Part shown: piece after piece, positions 55,569 to 60,941 of the stretch
Layout: each line of letters opens with the position of its first letter
Numbering within the stretch: position 1 is the first letter of the stretch
From: Betaproteobacteria bacterium
Lineage (GTDB): Bacteria; Pseudomonadota; Gammaproteobacteria; Burkholderiales; Usitatibacteraceae
Direction of reading: 5' to 3'
Assembly (NCBI GenBank): GCA_016711875.1
Contig: JADJSD010000012.1
Span: 1 to 60,941 of the forward strand
DNA length: 60,941 nucleotides
Position numbers and translations under genes: made by a program
The notes under the pieces: model-generated
Told to the model about the DNA's origin: nothing
Seen by the model: the letters and a program-made list of their open reading frames with translations, nothing else
Databases searched by the model: none

Positions 55569-56279
55569 TCACGCAATTCTTGGAGGGGCACCCACACCCC
55601 CGCGGCTGTTTCGGTAGTGCCAGAACTTCCATCCGCTGACGGCCCGCTTCACTACTGCCTTGGCCGCCATTGTGGGCGACGTGTAGATCGTTCCGCGGAA
55701 CTGGATCTTTCCGTCCTTCCGAAGTGAAGCGCGAAATTGTTCTCCGCGGTACGTCCCTCGAAGGCTTAGGCGGCGATCCAGCAGGCCGGCAAGCCCCAGC
55801 GACCCACGCACTGCGCCGAGATTCGTCTTTCGACGGCGCCGGGCAACATGGCCGCCCACAAGCCGCGCCCTGCGATCTGCGTCCGCATCGCTCATTCTCA
55901 CGTTCAGGGTCCGACCGATATCCTTGGCCCCCTTCAGCTTGCCCTTGACTCGATTGCCGACGGGATTCATGACGCGCAACACGAGGGCTTCCAGCGGCCT
56001 GATCAATTCATTGTCGGGTGTGAGGTAAACACTGAACTTGTTCCACTTGCGGGCATGTCGATCCTTGAGATGGGCCTTCACGCGGCCCATCAGGTTCTTG
56101 GCCAGTCCGACGTAATACAGCCGCTCACCCTTGTAGAGCGCATACACACCGGCATGCCGATGTATGAGGGACTTGACCACTGTGGCGTATTGATCAAGTA
56201 CGGCGCCATCGACGCGCTCGAAGTACTCGCGCACCACTCCATTGGTCTCGGCGGCCTTCCTTCGTGCAGGCTTCTTCAT
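55569..56279 (-). CDS. GIY-YIG nuclease-like protein with RAMA-like C-terminal domain
   Basis: A 236-residue protein. The N-terminal GIY-YIG-like domain (about 40-115) has AGVYALYKGERLYYVGLAKN, Arg in LMGRVKAHLKD and Glu in IRPLEALVLRVMNP. A basic linker (LVGGHVARRRRKTN) leads to a C-terminal domain (about 180-230) with FRASLRKDGKIQFRGTIYTS and KAVVKRAVSGWKFWHYRN, which fits the RAMA/DUF2924-like fold found beside restriction-modification methylases. The combination suggests a nuclease aimed by a modification-reading domain; this is inference. Intact between two broken defence genes. Confidence 0.72.
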   Translation of the reverse strand: MKKPARRKAAETNGVVREYFERVDGAVLDQYATVVKSLIHRHAGVYALYKGERLYYVGLAKNLMGRVKAHLKDRHARKWNKFSVYLTPDNELIRPLEALVLRVMNPVGNRVKGKLKGAKDIGRTLNVRMSDADADRRARLVGGHVARRRRKTNLGAVRGSLGLAGLLDRRLSLRGTYRGEQFRASLRKDGKIQFRGTIYTSPTMAAKAVVKRAVSGWKFWHYRNSRGGVGAPPRIA

Positions 56280-56330
56280 GATTTCTCCTTGCCGAGGGCG
56301 AACACTGAGATTGTCTCCAGACCCCGGCTA

Positions 56331-57098
56331 TCAGGCAATCCAATCACCTATGCCAAGATCGCGGACTCGGATGCGCGCCTTACGATAGCGCGCCCAGCCT
56401 TGGATGTCGGCTGGAATTCCGTCGAGCGCTGTCGCCTCGGCAGCCGTCACAACGCACGCTATCGTATGGGCCATCACAAGTTCGACAGATTCACCATCCA
56501 GAAGTCGATCGACGAGATGCTTGCGGGTATAGATGTGCTCGTGGCGAAGATCACTGCTGCCCGATTTGGCCATCGCCGCTTCGCTGCGGAATCGCAGGTT
56601 CCACTTGCCGTCGGCCTCGGTGATCTTCCAGATGCACACACTCAGGAGTTCTCGCTTGTGAGTCTTGTCGAGCGATAGCGGCAGAAGCGCGGCGATGGCG
56701 GTCATCGCACTTGAAACGCGCGCTTCGCGTTCCGGGTGTGGATCGTAGTTCAAGCCGCGCTCGCTTCCAGTGGGCCGATCACAAAGCCGGCCGTTCGAGG
56801 CTTCCTGTACCGCCGCCGTCGCTTCCATCGAATCGCGGTCCGGAGTAGCGATGTCCCCGGACATGCGGCATTCGATGTGCGTCAGGATTCCCTCATCCCA
56901 GATGGCGAGCACCGTCTGTCGCGGTACACCCAGCCAGAGAAAGAAGTAGGCGACGCCGGCGTGCACCCGCTGATACCAGAAGGCGTCAAACTCCACGCCG
57001 GTCTCGAGGGTCTCGACGTGCATCTCTTGCCAGCTTCGAATGGGGATCAGGTGCTCCGAGCCATGCACCGGGCAAGGAGTAAAGGCGGGATCCTTCAC
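56331..57098 (-). CDS. Hypothetical protein in the defence segment
   Basis: A 255-residue protein I do not recognise. GTG 57098 is chosen because it overlaps the end of the preceding broken gene as GTGA. Features: an N-terminal PAFTPCPVHG, an aromatic stretch FDAFWYQRVHAGVAYFFLWL that could be buried or membrane-associated, a Lys/Arg/His-rich C-terminal half (THKRELLSVCIWKITEADGKW), and a repeated motif-free tail. There is no obvious nuclease or ATPase motif. It probably belongs functionally to the adjacent restriction-like gene. Confidence 0.6.
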   Translation of the reverse strand: MKDPAFTPCPVHGSEHLIPIRSWQEMHVETLETGVEFDAFWYQRVHAGVAYFFLWLGVPRQTVLAIWDEGILTHIECRMSGDIATPDRDSMEATAAVQEASNGRLCDRPTGSERGLNYDPHPEREARVSSAMTAIAALLPLSLDKTHKRELLSVCIWKITEADGKWNLRFRSEAAMAKSGSSDLRHEHIYTRKHLVDRLLDGESVELVMAHTIACVVTAAEATALDGIPADIQGWARYRKARIRVRDLGIGDWIA

Positions 57099-57505
57099 TT
57101 GTCGATCTTGGCCAACAATTCCTCGACCCTGGCCGCTGAGAACTCCAGGCATCAGGAATTCTCTCAACCGTCCCCTGCACCCCTGAGCTCGACCGGACCA
57201 CGCGTGGTGCATGTAGAGGATCGTGTCGCCGCGGCCCTTTGCCCAGTCTCTCAGGCGCTTGCGACTTCCTGTGGCGAGGCGAGGTAGACCTTGGGCAACT
57301 GATCCAGTGATACGTCCTTGAATTGCACGAAGCAAAGGATGGTCCGCTCCTTGTGCCGCTTGAGCCAGGTGTCGATGGCCGCGTGGTAGTCCGCCTTCTT
57401 CAGGTGAGACTGGGTCAGTCCCCAACTTCCGTCCTGGCTGCCTTTCACCGACACCTTCAACATGCGAGCGCCCTTGGCGACGATCAGATCGTATTCCGGT
57501 TGTTC
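57095..57505 (-). pseudogene. Restriction-nuclease-like protein, N-truncated and frameshifted
   Basis: Readable pieces: PEYDLIVAKGARMLKVSVKG with SQDGSWGLTQSHLKKADYHA and TILCFVQFKDVSLDQLPKVY (one frame to about 57250), RDWAKGRGDTILYMHHAWSG (next frame), GTVERIPDAW (third frame) and FSAARVEELLAKIDK before the TGA at 57095. D...(V)KVK-type residues in the first piece suggest a PD-(D/E)XK-like fold. The N-terminus is missing: upstream sequence belongs to the hsdM remnant. At least three single-base shifts within 190 bp make it non-functional if the sequence is right. Confidence 0.65.
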
Positions 57506-57521
57506 ATGTGGTTCGGGCCTT

Positions 57522-58031
57522 TCACGGCACCTCCTTGGCAGCGTCGCCGCCCAAATCCGCAATCAACCGAAACTGCTCCAGCGCCGCCTCTAGATCCTCC
57601 ACGATCTCCTGCGCGATGACATCCGGCGGCGGCAGGTTGTCCGAATCGGCCAGGGAGTCGTCCCGCAGCCAGAAGATGTCGAGGCTCGCCTTGTTCCGGG
57701 CCACCAGCTCGTCGTAACCGTAGACGCGCCAGCGGCCCTCGGGGGCTTGGGCGGACCAGGTGGCCTTGCGGTCGTGGCGGTTCTTCGGGTTGTAGAGCGC
57801 CACGAACTCGTCCAGGTCCTCGCGCTTCAGGGTGCTGGTATTGAGCGTGAAGTGCTTGTTGGTGCGCAGGTCGTAGATCCAGAGCTTGCGGGTCCGCGGC
57901 ATCTCGGCGTCGGGCTTCTTGTCGAAGAAGATCACGTTCGCCTTCACGCCCTGCGCGTAGAAGAGGCCCGTGGGCAGGCGAAGGAGCGTGTGCACGTCGC
58001 ACTCGTGCAGGAGCTTTTCGCGGATGGTCGA
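57522..58031 (-). pseudogene. hsdM: Type I restriction-modification DNA methylase remnant (C-terminal third)
   Basis: 169 residues match the C-terminal part of HsdM: REKLLHECDVHTLLRLPTGL, FYAQGVKANVIFFDKKPDAE, LWIYDLRTNKHFTLNTSTLK, EGRWRVYGYDELVARNKASL and IVEDLEAALEQFRLIADLG. The N-terminal two thirds, including the SAM-binding and NPPY motifs, are absent; homology starts abruptly at about 58031. No hsdR or hsdS is seen. Sequence 58032-58248 between it and the helicase gene contains no convincing gene and probably holds other scraps. Confidence 0.85.
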
Positions 58032-58248
58032 GCCTGGGCGACGTCGAGGGCTGAGCAGGGGCCTCACGTCTGCACCATTTCTACGGATCTTCCTTCGGAA
58101 CGACAGATTGGCGCGCACCACCCGCGTGCACGTTCTCGACGGGGGACCGTGTACAGAAAGATCTCTTGTCGATTGCACAAGTCGATGTAACGGCCGGGTG
58201 CGCAACTGCGCGTCGCATTTTCCCACGGACCCCAATTCGACCTACCCC

Positions 58249-60677
58249 TCACGATGGCAGCACCATAAGCCACTCGGCAATCACCTGCACTTCCTCCTGC
58301 TCATCCTTCAGCTCGACAACGATTGGCTGGTACTCAGGTCGATCCGAATCCGGCTTCAAGGTGACCCGTTGATGGCGCCAGCCACCGTCTTCTGTCGCCA
58401 CCTTCTCGCTGCTGTAGACCTTTACGGTGAAGCGTCCGCCTGTGTCGGGATCGGCGATGTCGCGATGCTGAACGACAACGACTTTACCCTCGCGTGTACC
58501 CTCAGGGGACGTTCTGAACAGACACCAAGCGCCATTTGGGATGCGCCGGTTCATAGATTCGCCGACGACCTGTGCGACGAACATGCCCCTTTGGGGACGA
58601 AGCCAGTCCGGTGGAGCGATCCACTCCTCGGCTGCGCTTTCAATCGATTGGAAATCGGAGAAGCTTCCCGCCGCGAAGCGCAGATCAACGACAGGCAGAG
58701 CCGAAACGCCTGACTTACGTTCGGCGATGGACACCCGACGGAAAGGGAGGACATTGGTCGCGGCGGGTGTACCCGTCACCGGTTCCGCTGTAGGACTAGC
58801 TCCCACATCTGATAGTCCAGTGCGAATGCGTGACCGCAAGTGTTCTGCCAGAGCAGCGTCAACACAGTAGACGTAGCAACCCCTCATGCCGCGCGTCATA
58901 AGGGTACGGTAGGTGTTCTTGACAATACGGTCGGCGAGATTTCGGGCGCCATCAGGATTAGACCTGATCATCTGCTTCAGACCCTTGACTGACTGATCTG
59001 ATGAAGCACGCTTGCTCGCATCGGTCACAATTTGGCCTTCCCTGAATACCAGATCGGGTCCAATGATCACGCCAACTATGTCCAGCTCCAGCCCTTGGCA
59101 CGTGTGTATGCAGCCCACCTGCTCTACTGAACCCGGTGTCACGATCCACAGGCTGCTGTCTTTATCCAAGTTCCAGCGGCGGCGATAGCCAAAGGGCTCA
59201 AGTTCGATGTCCCAGGCCAGCGGAGTTTTTTTACTGGGCCACTTCCAGCAGTAGCCGGCGACCATCCTCGAGCGGTTATTGGCCCGGTTCTTCAACTCGA
59301 CTAGCGCGTGCAACTCCGCCGGATTGTCAAAGACCCGGAAGTCATAGTCTCGCGTGTCCAGAGTCGAGTTGGCGGTCTCGCGGATACCAAGTACGTCATC
59401 TAACCACGCAAGATAGCCATCGGATCCATTGCAGCGGAACTGCGACGTGAGCTCTAGTTCCGTGACGTCAGCATCAAACTCGGCAGCTCGGCGACGTAGT
59501 TCTTCCGTGTGGCCAATGTCATGAATCGTGACTCGTTGATCGTCATCGATAAAGAACACAGTGCAGCGAGCAGCGCGGATAACTTCGCGAATCTGGTTGT
59601 CGCCCAAGTTACGGTAGAGACCACTTTTCTCGTTCAGGCGATGCGCCTCGTCTACGATCAGCGTGTCGTAGGTGTCAGGTGCATCATCGACGAAGGCGCC
59701 GGATCCACTGAAGAGGTTGCTGATCCGCGTCCTAGAGAAAGTACCGGTTAGTTTGGCTTCGTACACCGCCCGTGGGGCGGCGTTCTTTGAGACGTAACGG
59801 GCATTGCGATGACGGGCCAGTAGCGCTGACAGCAGGTTAACGGCCAAAACCGACTTGCCCGTTCCCGGACCGCCTTGAATGATGACAACTTGCTTGCGAT
59901 GGTGTGCCTTCGCGTCTAAGGACAGCACAGTTTCGTAGACGACCTTCTGGTCGTCGATCATCACAAACTCCGTCTTGCCCTGGAGCATACCGGCCACACT
60001 GTCGACTAGCATCTTCGATGGCCGGATCCGCCCGTTCTCGATTGCATAGAGCACGCCACGTCGGTCACCGTGACGCACGTGATTCCTAATGAATGCCTGA
60101 AGCTTGCCTCGTTCACGGGCTAAGAAGAGCGGCGCACGGGCAATGTGTTCTTGGTAGTGCGGATGGTCGATCTCCCCGTTGCGCGGGTGGTTGTGCAAGT
60201 AGGCGCAAGGCTGCAATGCCATGGCCTCGTCCTGTACCGCTGCGTTGAAGTCCTGCAAATAGGCCGCGTAGGACCACGCTTGGTAAGACGGATGCGGGCC
60301 TTCCCGCTCACCTGCTCGACCGCCGCGACGCGCCCACACGATGGCGTCCTTCTCGCTGCGTCTCGACTCAGACCACTGCTTTAGCTCGACTATGACGACC
60401 TTGGGGCGCGCCTCGACATCTTCGCCCACGATCACGAAGTCGATGCGTTTGGAGGTTTGGGGCAATTGGTACTCGATCGCGACCTGGCGTCAGCGGAGAT
60501 CTCCTCGTCCTGGAGTACCTTCGCCATTTCGAGCAGTGAGTGCTTCCAGGCTTGGACCTCAGAGGGCCCCGCCCCGTGGCCTGTAGCAGCATGAAAATGG
60601 CGGCAGACGATGTCCTCGATGTCGTCCCGCAGCGCGTGGTGCAGGAATTGGTTCTTACTGGCTTGGTAGATGATCAA
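58249..60677 (-). CDS. Nuclease-DUF2075 helicase fused to LexA/S24-like peptidase domain (one frameshift)
   Basis: About 809 codons if one missing base near 60486 is restored. The first 63 codons (from TTG 60677: IIYQASKNQFLHHALRDDIE) are in one frame, the rest in another, joining at ISADA/VAIEYQLPQTSKRIDF. Domains in order: N-terminal PD-(D/E)XK-like unit (RIDFVIVGED, VVIVELKQW); DUF2075/superfamily-1 helicase core with Walker A IIQGGPGTGKSVLAVN, Walker B TLIVDEAHRLNEKSG and SQFRCNGSDG; C-terminal S24/LexA-like domain with Ser in VVGESMNRRIPNGAW and Lys in RFTVKVYSSEK. Base composition is visibly less GC-rich than the rest, a sign of transfer. A MazG-like gene lies 26 bp upstream. Confidence 0.8.
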
Positions 60678-60703
60678 AGGAGGACTCCTGGCGCGGATAG
60701 CAC

Positions 60704-60941
60704 TCAGAGCTGGTCGTACTTCCTGCTCGTGCCCGTTGAACGTTCCACGGGGTACTTCTCGGCATTGATCCGTAGCTTGTCTTGCGCCGCGGCGATCGGG
60801 GTCGATATCCAGTGCCATACACAGTTGGACCAAATAGAGCAGCACGTCTGCGGTCTCATCTGCGACGGCACTCCTGGTTGACTCCGGCAATTCTCGGCTC
60901 TGCTCCTCAGTCAGCCACTGGAAATGCTCAAGCAGTTCGCC
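60704..60941 (-). CDS. MazG-like nucleotide pyrophosphohydrolase (5' end outside window, frameshifted)
   Basis: Partial gene entering from the right edge. GELLEHFQWLTEEQSRELPE and RSAVADETADVLLYLVQLCM carry the conserved ExxE and ExxD metal-binding helices of all-alpha NTP pyrophosphohydrolases. The downstream part continues IAAAQDKLRINAEKYPVERS to KYDQL and stops at 60704, but one extra base near 60795-60802 shifts the frame after DIDP. These enzymes clean or deplete nucleotides. It precedes the helicase-S24 gene in what looks like a two-gene unit. Confidence 0.75.

Overview
This is a high-GC window (about two thirds G+C by eye) from a Gram-negative bacterium, most probably a betaproteobacterium. 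The evidence is the pilR-pilS-PP0621 block running into an ampD operon, the RND efflux triad, the Bug-type binding protein, BCAM0308- and PP0621-family proteins, outer-membrane enzymes (PldA, LpxR-like) and an oxygen-sensitive type of NifA. No rRNA, tRNA or CRISPR array was seen. Genes are tightly packed, and many neighbours overlap by 4 bases (ATGA, GTGA or TTGA).

Region by region. 0-8.9 kb: class Ia ribonucleotide reductase, with nrdA and the 5' part of nrdB on the minus strand but about 5 kb apart. Between them lie a degenerate HNH-like protein, a hybrid sensor kinase, a zinc-ribbon protein, an HPF-like ribosome factor and an APH/P-loop kinase fusion. Two NrdR-like boxes and several DnaA boxes precede nrdA. 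8.9-12.7 kb: two PAS sensor kinases, ending in a palindromic repeat. 12.7-18.6 kb: a divergent catabolic locus, with GntR and CoA-transferase on one side and nitroreductase, isopropylmalate dehydrogenase-like, monooxygenase, HMG-CoA lyase-like and Bug protein on the other. 18.6-20.4 kb: a REP-like repeat family around a RAYT transposase, plus a DehI-like gene whose N-terminus is repeat-derived. 20.4-27.4 kb: RND efflux operon and phospholipase A. 27.4-32.1 kb: AmpD, GNAT, a tautomerase-like protein and PilR/PilS. 32.2-38.6 kb: a class GN sortase system (sensor kinase, response regulator, VIT/VWA target with an LPxTD-type signal, sortase) with an LpxR-like lipid A deacylase inside the two-component operon, bordered by a second repeat array. 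38.6-45.3 kb: hemerythrin, then a FadR-type GntR/ABC/amidohydrolase operon for an N-carbamoyl or N-acyl amino compound. 45.5-53.2 kb: nitronate monooxygenase-like gene, chemoreceptor, a cut-down nif ferredoxin behind a sigma-54-like promoter, a bacteriophytochrome photosensory core, and nifA with its own sigma-54-like promoter. 53.2-60.9 kb: a defence-island-like segment, its last 2.7 kb visibly lower in G+C. It holds a solitary HigA with a HigB remnant, a DUF4160/DUF2442 pair, a frame-broken HNH nuclease, a GIY-YIG plus RAMA-like fusion, a broken restriction-type gene, an hsdM remnant, and a nuclease-helicase with a LexA-like C-terminus beside a MazG-like gene.

The most interesting candidates are: (1) the sortase locus with LpxR embedded in its regulatory operon; (2) the helicase/S24 fusion with MazG; (3) the GIY-YIG/RAMA-like protein; (4) the CoA-transferase/dehydrogenase/HMGL-like pathway whose lyase lacks the signature cysteine; and (5) palindromic repeats that supply coding ends (stop codons, a C-terminus and an N-terminus) to neighbouring genes. 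Several genes after 54.6 kb carry single-base frameshifts, which could be true decay or assembly error.
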